A stretch of 33,743 nucleotides of DNA from DASTSN01 sp035760665 (GTDB lineage: Bacteria; Bacteroidota; Bacteroidia; Chitinophagales; Chitinophagaceae). The DNA lies in contig DASTSN010000051.1 in NCBI GenBank assembly GCA_035760665.1, positions 1 to 33,743 on the forward strand. The letters run 5' to 3'. The translations under genes were made by a program, and so were the position numbers. Below the pieces are notes generated by a model, which was given only the letters and a program-made list of their open reading frames with translations, ran no database searches and was not told the origin of the DNA. Positions 17,019 through 26,408 of this stretch are shown one piece after another (positions within the stretch are counted from its first letter, which is position 1; each line of letters opens with the position of its first letter).

Positions 17019-20000
17019 GTGGAAATCAACCACGACAGCGGAATAGCCAGCATCATTCCCGGATATTTTGATCTGGAAAAGTTATCTGAATCAAATCAAC
17101 ACGTGGTATACCGGGCGATGCGGGAAACCGATCACCGGGAAGTAGCTATTAAAACCCTGATTGATCAATATCCCAAAAAAGAAGACCTCGCCGGTATCAG
17201 GCGGGAATACCAGCTACTGGAAAAACTCCCGCTGGAAGGAATCATAAAGGCCTACGGGTTGACCCCCTATGGGCAGGGCAACTGGGCGATTGTCATGGAA
17301 AAATTCGGCATCCCATTAAGCGGGTTTCTTGCCGGCTGTGAAAACAATCGCTTAACACTGAAGCAATTTTTTCCAATTGCCCTTCAGCTGGTAAAAGTTG
17401 TAGGAAACCTGCACGAAAAAAAAATCATTCACAAGGATCTTACCCCTGCAAACATCCTCGTGAATCCTGCTACGCTGGAAATACGCCTGATCGATTTTAG
17501 TTCCTCCACGGAGCTTACCCGCGAACACCAGGATATCACTTTAGCAAAACGGATTGTTGGATCGCTTCCTTACATGTCGCCCGAACAGACCGGGCGGATG
17601 AACAGGGATATAGACTACCGCACGGATTATTATTCCCTGGGGATCTCGTTTTACCAGCTGCTGACGGGCCGGCTTCCCTTTACGGCCGATGATCCGCTGG
17701 AATGGGTACACTGCCATATCAGCCGGCAGGCAATACCAGCCGATAAGATCAACAGGGCTATTCCAAAAGTACTTGCAGGTGTCATCGCAAAGCTGATTTC
17801 GAAAAATGCAGAAGACCGGTATCAAAGCAGTTATGGTATTGCAGCAGATCTTGAAAAATGCAGAGACGAAATCAACAAAGGCTTTCAGGATGTTGATTTT
17901 GAACTGGCCAAAGCTGATGTGTCCCGCACTTTTCAAATTCCCCAGCAATTATACGGTCGTCAAAAGGAACTGGAAAGACTGGAACTGCATTTTGACAATG
18001 CCTCGCGGGGATCGGTGGAGTTTTGCCTCGTTTCAGGATACTCCGGCGTAGGTAAATCTGTGTTGGTGCATGAACTGGGCCGCTCGGTGGTTAAAAAAAG
18101 AGGCTATCTGATCCAGGGAAAGTTTGAACAATTCAAACAAAACATTGCCTACGTGGCTTTTGCCAATGCCTTTCGCAATCTCATCTACTCGTTACTTGGC
18201 GAATCACGGACCAGCCTTGTCACTTGGAGTGAAGAAATCAGCAGAGCATTGGGAAATAACGCACAGCTGATACTTGATTTAATACCGGAACTGGAGTTAA
18301 TCATTGGCAAACAGCCCCCCGTACAGGAACTTACACCGGCCGAAGCGCAAATCCGGTTTTTAATGCTCCTGCAGAATTTTGTAAAGGTATTTGCCAAAGC
18401 AAACCATCCACTGGTGATCTTTATGGATGACCTTCAGTGGAGTGATGTTCCCACCCTGAATCTTATTCAGCGGCTCGTAACTACACAGGAATTAGGCCAC
18501 CTGCTGATCATTGGGGCTTATCGCGACAATGCTGTTGATGAAACCCATCCATTAAGTCTGACGCTGGGAGAAATTCAAAACAAGCGAATTGTTGAGAACC
18601 TTCACCTGGAGCCGCTGAGCCTGGAGGCCGTGAACCAAATAACGATGGATACTTTGCGCTGTAATGAACAGCAGGCAAGGCCTTTAAGCCGGGTAATTTT
18701 TGAAAAAACGGCCGGTAACCCGTTTTTTACAATTGAATTATTAAAAAATCTGCACGAACAGGACATTATTCATTTTAACCCGGCAGCGGGGAAATGGGAT
18801 TGGGATATTGAGGCAGTAAAGAATACAGAAAAAAGCGATAATGTAATCGACTTTTTGGTGGCCAGCCAGTCTCGGCTGCCAGAAGCTACACAAAAAGTGT
18901 TGCAATTAGCAGCCTGTATCGGTGCCACATTTGACCTGGAGACGTTGTCGGTTATCCGGGAAAGCAGCATGGAAGAAACCGCAGTAGAATTGAATGAAGC
19001 GCTTAGGTCCAATATGATTATCCCGCTGAGCGAGAACTACAAATTTGTTGGATTAGGTACTACAGATAAACTGGTATCCCTGTCCGCTGCCGGGGAAGAC
19101 CATTCAGGAGAAATGAATCCGACGTACCGGTTTCAGCACGACAGGGTGCAGCAGGCCGCCTATTCGATGATAGCCCCGGGTAAACGGCAGGCCCTCCATC
19201 TTTCAATTGGGCGCCTGATGCTGAATCATACCCGGGAAGAAAAATTGGATGACGTCTTGCTGAATGTTGTCGGCCATTTGAATGAAGGCCGCTCGCTGGT
19301 AACGGACCGGGCTGAGCGCAAGGAACTGGCAAAGCTAAATGTAAAAGCCGGGATAAAAGCCAAACAGTCATCGGCCTACGAAGCGGCATTAAGCTATCTC
19401 AGCATCGGGTATGAAATGCTCGGGGCAGATGCCTGGGAAACGGAGTACAACCTTACCTGGAAACTCTGCGAGGAGATCCAGCATTGCACCTATTTAACCG
19501 GCAACTGGAACGAAGCAGATAACTGGGCTGAACGCATGCTGGCACAAGCTAAAACACCTGTCGAAAAAGCCCTGGTCTTATCCGCACGAACCCGGCAATA
19601 TGCCACCATCGGCAAAATGCGGGAATCGTTACAAGCAGCCCGTGAAGGACTAACATGGCTTGGCTTCGAATTTGTGCAAATACCCGATGCGAATCATGTG
19701 GCCGAAGAACTGAAACTGGTCACGGAAAACCTGAACGGGCGGGCCATTGCCGACCTCATCCACATGCCGGACCTCACCGATCCCAAAGCCAGGATCGCCA
19801 GCCAGCTGCTCATGGAAACCTTTGCCGCCGCTTTTTTATCCGGCAGTGGCGAAATGTTTCCCTACCTCGTTTTGAAGTCGGTCAACCTCGCACTCTCCTA
19901 CGGTAACAGCCCGGAAACAGCATTTGCCTATGCTGCCTACGGCATGCTGCTTTGCGGCCTTTTTGATGATACCGCACAAGGATACGAGTATGGGAAATTA

Positions 20001-22445
20001 GGCGTCAGTATCATCGAAAAGTTTGATGACATTGCCCTGAAGTCACGGATCCTTTATGTATACACCATGTTTGTCCATCACTGGTCCAATCATTGGTCAA
20101 CGATGACGCCTTGGTTTCGCAGGGCAATCGAAGCAGGGTACCAGTCCGGCGATTTGCTGTACCTGGCCTACAGCGCCCAGGATTGTATCATTTGGGATCC
20201 GCAGCTGGATCTCGAAACCGCCGCTAAAGAACAGCGCAAGTTGCTGAAAATTGTAAAAGAATGTGAATACCAGGATTCCTACGATTCAGGCACGCTCTTC
20301 CTGCAAATGCAACTGAATTTCCAGGGATTGACAAAAAGCAAATACTCACTGACCGATGAACAGTTTACTGAAGAGGAATGCGTGGAAGGTATGTTGAAGC
20401 GTCATTTCATGACAGGTATTGCAAACTATCATATTTACAAAGCAGAGATTCATTTTCTTTACAACGATGCGAAAGGAGCGCTGCCGCATGTACTGGAACA
20501 GGAAAAGCTGACACTATCTGTTATGTCATTACCCCAGCTCGTACGGTTTTATATCATCTCTTTCCTCGTTTACGCAGCCATGCTCCGCGAAGTGACAGCG
20601 GAAGAACAAACGCCATTGCTGCACAAAATGCAGAATGGCCTCGCGAAAATGTCAAAATGGGCAAAACAATGCCCGGAAAATTTCGAACACCTGCGCCTGC
20701 TCATGAAGGCGGAACTCAGTGCGGTTTCCGGCAACATGGACGATACGTTATCTTTCTACGAGCAATCAGTGAATACCGCCCGGAAAAATAAATTTATCCG
20801 GGACGAGGCCATGGCAAACGAAATGGCTGCCAGGTTTCTGTTACGTGCCGGTCTTTCCAAAGCAGCCGAAGGTTATTTATATGCTTCCCGCTACTTGTAT
20901 TACCGATGGGGGGCCGCCCGGAAAGTGGAAGAAATGGATGCGCATTACGCCTATCTCTCAGCTTCCGCAGTGCCTGCAGGCAATCCGCCCACAGGACAAA
21001 AAAAGACCACATCTACATTTCATGCTACCACCACCAGCAGGCTTGATTCGGAGCTGCTGGACATGAACTCTGTTTTCAAAGCTTCGCAAACAATTTCCGG
21101 TGAATTGGTGCTGGATAAATTGTTGAAAGCCACCTTACAAATCCTGCTCGAAAATGCAGGAGCACAAAAAGGCTTACTCGTTGAAGACAAAGAAGGACAA
21201 ATCGTTATACTGGCGCAGAACGAAGAAGTAAAACACGATACGCATGAAGCAGCACCAGGCCATGAAATTTCCGGAAATGCTTTATTTCCTGTTTCGCTTG
21301 TTAACACCGCTTTACGTACCGGGGAAGCAATTGTAATCGATAATGCTTCAAAAATCAATCCCTTCTCTTCCGATCCCTATATTGCCAGGGAAAAACCTTT
21401 ATCAGTCATGTGCGTCCCGCTCCCCCTGCATAACCAATGGAGAGCGGCAGTATATCTGGAAAATAATTTAACCCAGTACGCTTTTAGTGAAGAGCGGGTA
21501 AAAATTATAAAATTACTGGCAGGCCAGGCGGCCATTTCCATTGCCAATGCAAGAATTTATGAAGCTCAGGAACGGCTGCTGAAAGCACAGCAGCGTTTTG
21601 TACCCAGCCAGTTTCTGAAAAACCTGGGGCATAACGATATTGCCAAAGTGGAACTGGGCGAATCCGTATCCATGGAAATGAGTGTGCTGTTCTCTGATAT
21701 ACGCGAATTCACCTCAATGGTGGAATTGCTCTCCCCGCACGAAGTAATCACCCTGTTAAATGAATACTATAGCGCACTGGGTATCCCCATTACGGCGTCA
21801 GGCGGGTTTATTGATTCGTATGCGGGAGACGAAATAATGGCATTGTTTCCGGTACCTGCCCAGCTTGCCGTTGAAGCCGGGATCAAAATGTGCGAAGCGC
21901 TTCGGGACTTTAACCGGGGACTTGCAGCAAAACAACGGCCGGCATTAATGATGGGACTTGGTATGAACACGGGGCCACTGGTGCTGGGAACAATGGGTGG
22001 AATGGACCGTATGCAATGTTCTGTCCTCGGTGACACGGTTAACCTTGCTTCAAGGATTGAACAGCTTACCAGGTTGTATGATGCCCGGTTTCTGATTGGC
22101 GAAAACACCTATGCCTCCTTGTTAAACCCCGCTGCGTTTTCTATCCGCATGGTGGATTATGTAGCCGTAAAGGGAAAAGCTGCTGCCATCAAGTTATACG
22201 AAGTACTCGATGCTGAAGAAGAGGACCGCCGCACGGCAAAAGAATCCACCAGGGAAGCGTTAAGGGCTGGTATGGATGCTTATTTCCACAAAGATTTTTT
22301 ACTGGCGCATAAAATTTTTACAGCTGCCGCAGAACAAGATGTCGCCGATCCGGTTTTATCGATTTTCGCAGAAAGATGCAGACGTTATATGGAAAACCCA
22401 CCGTCCGCTGAATGGCAGGGATACGAAAAACTGGTGCATAAATAG
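17019..22445 (+). CDS. Giant Ser/Thr kinase - ATPase - TPR - GAF - class III cyclase protein
   Basis: 1808 residues, predicted cytoplasmic. Domains in order: protein kinase (about 10-280) with VAIK Lys45, HKDLTPAN (His138, catalytic Asp140), a DFS instead of DFG (Asp159, Ser161), and SLPYMSPEQTGR; the Gly-rich loop is atypical. AAA/NTPase (about 310-600) opens at LYGRQKELERL, with Walker A GYSGVGKS (about 341-348) and Walker B VIFMDDLQWSD. A long helical TPR-like region spans about 740-1320. GAF domain (about 1350-1510). Class III nucleotidyl cyclase (about 1550-1730) with metal-binding Asp1560 in LFSDIREFTS and Asp1604 in SYAGDEIMALF, plus LGDTVNLASRIEQL. The purine-specificity Lys position is Ser1600. 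A short helical tail ends the protein. The start is GTG, three bases after the preceding stop; the next in-frame ATG is inside the kinase domain. Related proteins usually end in a histidine kinase; here a cyclase takes that place. Glutathione-synthesis genes follow. Confidence 0.9.
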   Translation: MEINHDSGIASIIPGYFDLEKLSESNQHVVYRAMRETDHREVAIKTLIDQYPKKEDLAGIRREYQLLEKLPLEGIIKAYGLTPYGQGNWAIVMEKFGIPLSGFLAGCENNRLTLKQFFPIALQLVKVVGNLHEKKIIHKDLTPANILVNPATLEIRLIDFSSSTELTREHQDITLAKRIVGSLPYMSPEQTGRMNRDIDYRTDYYSLGISFYQLLTGRLPFTADDPLEWVHCHISRQAIPADKINRAIPKVLAGVIAKLISKNAEDRYQSSYGIAADLEKCRDEINKGFQDVDFELAKADVSRTFQIPQQLYGRQKELERLELHFDNASRGSVEFCLVSGYSGVGKSVLVHELGRSVVKKRGYLIQGKFEQFKQNIAYVAFANAFRNLIYSLLGESRTSLVTWSEEISRALGNNAQLILDLIPELELIIGKQPPVQELTPAEAQIRFLMLLQNFVKVFAKANHPLVIFMDDLQWSDVPTLNLIQRLVTTQELGHLLIIGAYRDNAVDETHPLSLTLGEIQNKRIVENLHLEPLSLEAVNQITMDTLRCNEQQARPLSRVIFEKTAGNPFFTIELLKNLHEQDIIHFNPAAGKWDWDIEAVKNTEKSDNVIDFLVASQSRLPEATQKVLQLAACIGATFDLETLSVIRESSMEETAVELNEALRSNMIIPLSENYKFVGLGTTDKLVSLSAAGEDHSGEMNPTYRFQHDRVQQAAYSMIAPGKRQALHLSIGRLMLNHTREEKLDDVLLNVVGHLNEGRSLVTDRAERKELAKLNVKAGIKAKQSSAYEAALSYLSIGYEMLGADAWETEYNLTWKLCEEIQHCTYLTGNWNEADNWAERMLAQAKTPVEKALVLSARTRQYATIGKMRESLQAAREGLTWLGFEFVQIPDANHVAEELKLVTENLNGRAIADLIHMPDLTDPKARIASQLLMETFAAAFLSGSGEMFPYLVLKSVNLALSYGNSPETAFAYAAYGMLLCGLFDDTAQGYEYGKLGVSIIEKFDDIALKSRILYVYTMFVHHWSNHWSTMTPWFRRAIEAGYQSGDLLYLAYSAQDCIIWDPQLDLETAAKEQRKLLKIVKECEYQDSYDSGTLFLQMQLNFQGLTKSKYSLTDEQFTEEECVEGMLKRHFMTGIANYHIYKAEIHFLYNDAKGALPHVLEQEKLTLSVMSLPQLVRFYIISFLVYAAMLREVTAEEQTPLLHKMQNGLAKMSKWAKQCPENFEHLRLLMKAELSAVSGNMDDTLSFYEQSVNTARKNKFIRDEAMANEMAARFLLRAGLSKAAEGYLYASRYLYYRWGAARKVEEMDAHYAYLSASAVPAGNPPTGQKKTTSTFHATTTSRLDSELLDMNSVFKASQTISGELVLDKLLKATLQILLENAGAQKGLLVEDKEGQIVILAQNEEVKHDTHEAAPGHEISGNALFPVSLVNTALRTGEAIVIDNASKINPFSSDPYIAREKPLSVMCVPLPLHNQWRAAVYLENNLTQYAFSEERVKIIKLLAGQAAISIANARIYEAQERLLKAQQRFVPSQFLKNLGHNDIAKVELGESVSMEMSVLFSDIREFTSMVELLSPHEVITLLNEYYSALGIPITASGGFIDSYAGDEIMALFPVPAQLAVEAGIKMCEALRDFNRGLAAKQRPALMMGLGMNTGPLVLGTMGGMDRMQCSVLGDTVNLASRIEQLTRLYDARFLIGENTYASLLNPAAFSIRMVDYVAVKGKAAAIKLYEVLDAEEEDRRTAKESTREALRAGMDAYFHKDFLLAHKIFTAAAEQDVADPVLSIFAERCRRYMENPPSAEWQGYEKLVHK

Positions 22446-22561
22446 ACTGCCCGTATAACCAGGAATCAGCCTGTACCCATTTTATGTTATACCTTGACAG
22501 CAGAATGGCTTATAGACAACCTATAGGACAACGATTGATAAATAATGACCAAACAAATTTT

Positions 22562-23545
22562 ATGCGTACACCACGAATCGGAATTGTGATGGATCCGATT
22601 AGCTGCATTCATCCGCAAAAAGATACAACGCTGGCATTTATGCTGGAGGCCCAGGCGCGGGGATGGCAGATAGCCTATATGGAACTGGCAGATCTGTTTT
22701 TACAGGATGGCCGCTCAGCGGCACTCATGCGGCAGCTGAAGGTATGCAACGATACAAAAAACTGGTTCGAAATCACTGGTGAAGAATATGGATCACTCGG
22801 CGACCTTGACGTCATTCTTATGCGAAAAGATCCGCCTTTTGATATTGAATTCATCATGGCCACCTATATCCTCGAAAGAGCTGAAGCCGAAGGTGCGCTG
22901 GTGATAAATAAGCCACGGTCGCTGCGGGATATCAATGAAAAAGTTTTTACAGCCTGGTTCCCGCAGTGTTGCCCCTCGTCCCTGCTCACCCGCTCTAAAA
23001 CCGCTATTAAAGCATTCCTGGACACCCACAAAAAAATTGTTGTAAAACCTACGCATAAAATGGGCGGGCAATCTGTTTTTGTCATTGCCAGCGGGGATCC
23101 AAACACAAACGTAATTATTGAAGAAATTACACAAATGGGTACCCGGTATTGCCAGGTCCAGGCATATATTCCTGAAATTGAAACCCAGGGCGATAAACGG
23201 ATTCTTTTAATTGACGGCGTGCCAGTGAACCAGGGCATTGCACGGATACCCGGCGGGGGAGATCACCGCGGAAACCTGGCAGCAGGCGCCACCGCAAAAG
23301 GATTTACATTGACAGAAAGAGATCACTGGATTTGCCAGCAAATCGGGCCCACGCTCCGGGAACGGGGAATTATGTTTGCCGGGATTGACGTAATCGGCGA
23401 TTACCTGACGGAAATCAATGTAACAAGTCCCACCGGTATCCGCGAAATTGATAAATGGTTTCATACCAATATCGCCGCTGCATTTTTCGATAAAGTAAGC
23501 GACATCGTTAGCCAAAACCATACCGGGAAACCGAATACAGATTAA
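22562..23545 (+). CDS. gshB: Glutathione synthase
   Basis: 327 residues from the ATG at 22562; the frame is open further upstream to 22484, but MRTPRIGIVMDPI is where GshB proteins begin. ATP-grasp family enzyme that adds glycine to gamma-glutamylcysteine. Motifs seen: DPISCIHPQKDTTLAFMLEA, LMRKDPPFDIEFI, NKPRSLRDINEK, the ATP-binding KPTHKMGGQSVF (usually K-P-L-D-G-x-GG), ARIPGGGDHRGNLAAGA (usual R-x-P-x-x-x-D-x-R-x-NL), and GIDVIGDYLTEINVTSPTGI. All key parts are present and length is close to the roughly 315 residues usual in proteobacteria. It lies 116 bp after the kinase/cyclase gene and is followed within 6 bp by the glutamate-cysteine ligase, so the two biosynthetic genes form an operon. 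Glutathione is not general in Bacteroidota, so possible transfer deserves consideration. Confidence 0.93.
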   Translation: MRTPRIGIVMDPISCIHPQKDTTLAFMLEAQARGWQIAYMELADLFLQDGRSAALMRQLKVCNDTKNWFEITGEEYGSLGDLDVILMRKDPPFDIEFIMATYILERAEAEGALVINKPRSLRDINEKVFTAWFPQCCPSSLLTRSKTAIKAFLDTHKKIVVKPTHKMGGQSVFVIASGDPNTNVIIEEITQMGTRYCQVQAYIPEIETQGDKRILLIDGVPVNQGIARIPGGGDHRGNLAAGATAKGFTLTERDHWICQQIGPTLRERGIMFAGIDVIGDYLTEINVTSPTGIREIDKWFHTNIAAAFFDKVSDIVSQNHTGKPNTD

Positions 23546-23551
23546 TTGCAT

Positions 23552-24934
23552 ATGCCACCTGCAGTACTCACATGGGAAATCTGCCGAAACTATATCGGCG
23601 ACTATTTGTTCGGTGGCAAGACCGAACCGTTGCAAAAGGCCATGGAAAACATCGGGCTGGAATTGGAGTCATTTCCCTACACCATTGACCCGCAAAGCGG
23701 CATTCAACCAGTGAATCAGCCGGGAGAAAACAACAAGCTCCCGCAGGCATTGATTACGGCATGCGAAAGAAAAGGCGGCACTGCCATATATCAGAACCAG
23801 GAAAAGCATACCGGACAATCAGCTTTTTTGCCGGTAGCCATTACTTTTCCCGATGGCTGTAACTTTCAGTTTGAACCCGGCGGACAGGTGGAGATATCAA
23901 CCGCTCCCTGCAACAGCCTGGAAAAGGCAATGGCCCAGCTTCTGTCGCGCCAGGAAATTTTGCAGTTGCTGTCACAACACAGCAATATTCATTTCGCACA
24001 GTTTGGCACCAATCCATGGTTTACCGTTGAGGAGATTGGGATGCAAATGAACAAAACAAGATACCGCGCCATGGCGCAGTATTTCGATCGCATCAGCAGC
24101 TTCGGCAGGCAAATGATGCTACAGACCTGTTCATTACAGGTAAACTTAGACACCGGCAAAGACTGGGATACCCGGGTAAAAAGGGTAGTGACAGCAAATC
24201 TCTTAGCGCCATTTGCATTGGCCCTGTTTGCCAACTCGTGTATTACAGCCGGAAAGCTCAATGGCTTTCAGTCGCACAGGAGCCTGATCTGGCAACGGCT
24301 TGATAATACCCGCACAGGCGTTTTACCAATGGACAAACTTTCCAAAAGCCTGGACAAAGACACACTTATAGATGCCTACCTCGGCTTTGCCCTGAAAGCA
24401 CCGGTTATTTTTATTGAAGAATTTGGCGACCATGTTTTTCCGCCTGCTATCACCCTGGAATACTGGCTCACAAACCCGGTAAATGGATTATCGCCAACAT
24501 TATCGCATCTGAAAAATCATCTTTCCCTCCTGTTCCCGGAAGTCCGGCTTAAAGGCTATATGGAGATACGGTCAGCCGATGCACCGCCACAGGAATGGCA
24601 GATCATTCCCGCCCTGTTTTATTGCGGCTTGCTGTACAACCAACAGCAACTGGAAAAAAGCCTGGAACTGCTTTTACCGTTCGCATCGCAGATGCCCTCT
24701 CTGTTGCAAAAAGCAACTCTGGGGCTGGCGGACGACCAACTATTTATTACCGGGAAAAACCTGCTGCAACTTTCGATAGAAGGGCTCATCGCTCTGCCCG
24801 CCTCATTTGCCAGCGAAAAGACTGTCCGGCAAATGATCAATTTTTCTGAAAAATTCACCCTGCAACGAAAAACCTTTGCTGATGAATGCCTGGACAGATA
24901 CCGGAAGGACAAAATGTTTTTTGCCGGTAAATAG
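23552..24934 (+). CDS. gshA: Glutamate-cysteine ligase, plant-type GCS2 family
   Basis: 460 residues from the ATG at 23552; a TTG directly after the gshB stop (23546) is in frame but less likely. It catalyses the first step of glutathione synthesis, ATP-dependent joining of glutamate to cysteine. Features of the GCS2/plant-type family: IGLELESFPY (acidic ATP/Mg site), FQFEPGGQVEISTAP, MNKTRYRAMAQYFD, MLQTCSLQVNLD, and LFPEVRLKGYMEIRSADA. The related EgtA ligase of ergothioneine synthesis shares these motifs, but the adjacent gshB makes glutathione the likely product. The gene order is gshB then gshA, the reverse of the pathway. It is unrelated in sequence to the enterobacterial GshA fold variant and to the fused GshAB enzyme. 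No separate promoter is evident. Confidence 0.88.
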   Translation: MPPAVLTWEICRNYIGDYLFGGKTEPLQKAMENIGLELESFPYTIDPQSGIQPVNQPGENNKLPQALITACERKGGTAIYQNQEKHTGQSAFLPVAITFPDGCNFQFEPGGQVEISTAPCNSLEKAMAQLLSRQEILQLLSQHSNIHFAQFGTNPWFTVEEIGMQMNKTRYRAMAQYFDRISSFGRQMMLQTCSLQVNLDTGKDWDTRVKRVVTANLLAPFALALFANSCITAGKLNGFQSHRSLIWQRLDNTRTGVLPMDKLSKSLDKDTLIDAYLGFALKAPVIFIEEFGDHVFPPAITLEYWLTNPVNGLSPTLSHLKNHLSLLFPEVRLKGYMEIRSADAPPQEWQIIPALFYCGLLYNQQQLEKSLELLLPFASQMPSLLQKATLGLADDQLFITGKNLLQLSIEGLIALPASFASEKTVRQMINFSEKFTLQRKTFADECLDRYRKDKMFFAGK

Positions 24935-25097
24935 TTGTATATTCAAAGAATTTCCAACAGGCTTGCAACCTCCGTGCCTCCCGTTTTCCCATGCAAACAA
25001 TCCTACCCGATAACATCGTCAAGTGCAGATATGCCTGCTAACAGGCTGTAAATACCCTCTTTTGAAAAATTCGGCTGATCAGAACTAAACGTTACAA

Positions 25098-26408
25098 ATG
25101 GCAACCTATAAGTACAAACTCGGCGCAGCCGATAAAATCGAGCAGCTTTTTCCCCCGGCAAAATATGCCAATGAAAACCTGCATTTTAAAAACTACGAGG
25201 ACGTTATCCGGCATTACACCGGCAACTCACTGCTGGCAGACGGCATAACGACTGTTGACAACATTACCGTAACAAATGAAGACGGCGCTTATTACATCCA
25301 GCTCGATGGTACAGCAGTGGCAGAAAAACTCACGGCTTTTGGTGAACGTCATGCAAAAATATTCAGTGCGGATTGTGCACAAAAGGCCATCCGTGGCAGG
25401 GAACTGCTGGAACAATTAAACGTTTGGAATCCCATGGCTGGGTATAAGGTCAACCTGAACCCTGCAGACGGTCTTTCAAAATGGCACCTTTTTCCCCCGC
25501 TGGGATTAAATGTGATCGGGCAAAAAGGGCTGCTGCTGATGCATTATCCCCCCTGGGTTATCATCCAGACTGGCACATTCAATAATGCCATGACGATGAT
25601 GCGCTGGGGCCAGTTGCTGCAGGCCGCGGGGATACCGGAAGAGCAGACAAGTTTTTACAAAACTTTCATTGATGTCAATCCTATTGCAGCACCGGGATCC
25701 GGGGAAAGTGAATATCCAAATGATTACTTGCCCATCATGATGGCCTCCGGTTTTTTTGACGGTCCTCCGGACCGCGACTATATCAAATCCATGCTCGAGT
25801 TATACCTGACCCCTCCGGGCTGGCCGGAAAGCAACAAATATACCCTGCCGTTACTCATTTGCGGCTCACCGTTATATGATCCCCAGGCGCCCGGCTGGTT
25901 CCGGGTCTCGTATAAGGACATTCTGCCCCAGGCAGAAGGCATACCACAGGTAAACGTATTACAGGCCGGCAGTTTCCGTGTGCACCCCTCCTCCCCAAGA
26001 GAAACACCCTACATGATTGCCAACCATATGATTGCAGCAGGCGTAACCGGCACCTGCACAGGTAATGCAGCAGCCATTCCGGACATCCGGCAATACGAAG
26101 CGCAGGATCTTGTGGCAGCCACCTTTTTAAAATTGTATGCCGACAACCCCAATATTGATCCCCTTGATGCCAAAGCACAGGCCTGTAAAAAATGGTATGG
26201 AAACGAAACAGGCACGGGTGCTCCCTTGCCGCTGGATGTAAACGATCAGATTACGCTTTGCGCCATGGCACAGATGGATACCTTTTTCGATCCCATTCCT
26301 TCACCGCATCCCCGCTACACTTTCCAGCAAGCCTGCGAACGTTGTAAAAGCGGCACGGTAAACTTTAATCCCTGCTATGCCAGCATCAAACCGCCACCAC
26401 GGTACTGA
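25098..26408 (+). CDS. Unrecognised 436-aa protein
   Basis: The ORF begins MATYKYKLGAADKIEQLFPP and has no signal peptide or membrane segment. I do not recognise a family. Visible traits: several Pro/Gly-rich loops (FPPLGLNVIG, APGSGESEYPNDYLP, LTPPGWPESNKY, CGSPLYDPQAPGWF), a conserved-looking block HPSSPRETPYMIANHMIAAG, an alpha-helical region near 330-365, and a C-terminal cysteine cluster CERCKSGTVNFNPC (about 415-428) that could bind metal. The composition is like that of the gsh genes, so it is probably native to this block. It follows the ligase after 163 bp with no intervening gene, so it may be co-expressed or have its own promoter. Its last 23 bp overlap the end of the convergent DUF6508-like gene. 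Confidence 0.75.
   Translation: MATYKYKLGAADKIEQLFPPAKYANENLHFKNYEDVIRHYTGNSLLADGITTVDNITVTNEDGAYYIQLDGTAVAEKLTAFGERHAKIFSADCAQKAIRGRELLEQLNVWNPMAGYKVNLNPADGLSKWHLFPPLGLNVIGQKGLLLMHYPPWVIIQTGTFNNAMTMMRWGQLLQAAGIPEEQTSFYKTFIDVNPIAAPGSGESEYPNDYLPIMMASGFFDGPPDRDYIKSMLELYLTPPGWPESNKYTLPLLICGSPLYDPQAPGWFRVSYKDILPQAEGIPQVNVLQAGSFRVHPSSPRETPYMIANHMIAAGVTGTCTGNAAAIPDIRQYEAQDLVAATFLKLYADNPNIDPLDAKAQACKKWYGNETGTGAPLPLDVNDQITLCAMAQMDTFFDPIPSPHPRYTFQQACERCKSGTVNFNPCYASIKPPPRY

Noticed and set aside
22484..22561. Upstream extension of gshB to the first ATG
   Set aside because: The additional 26 residues are not part of the GshB family, and the family N-terminus begins exactly at 22562.
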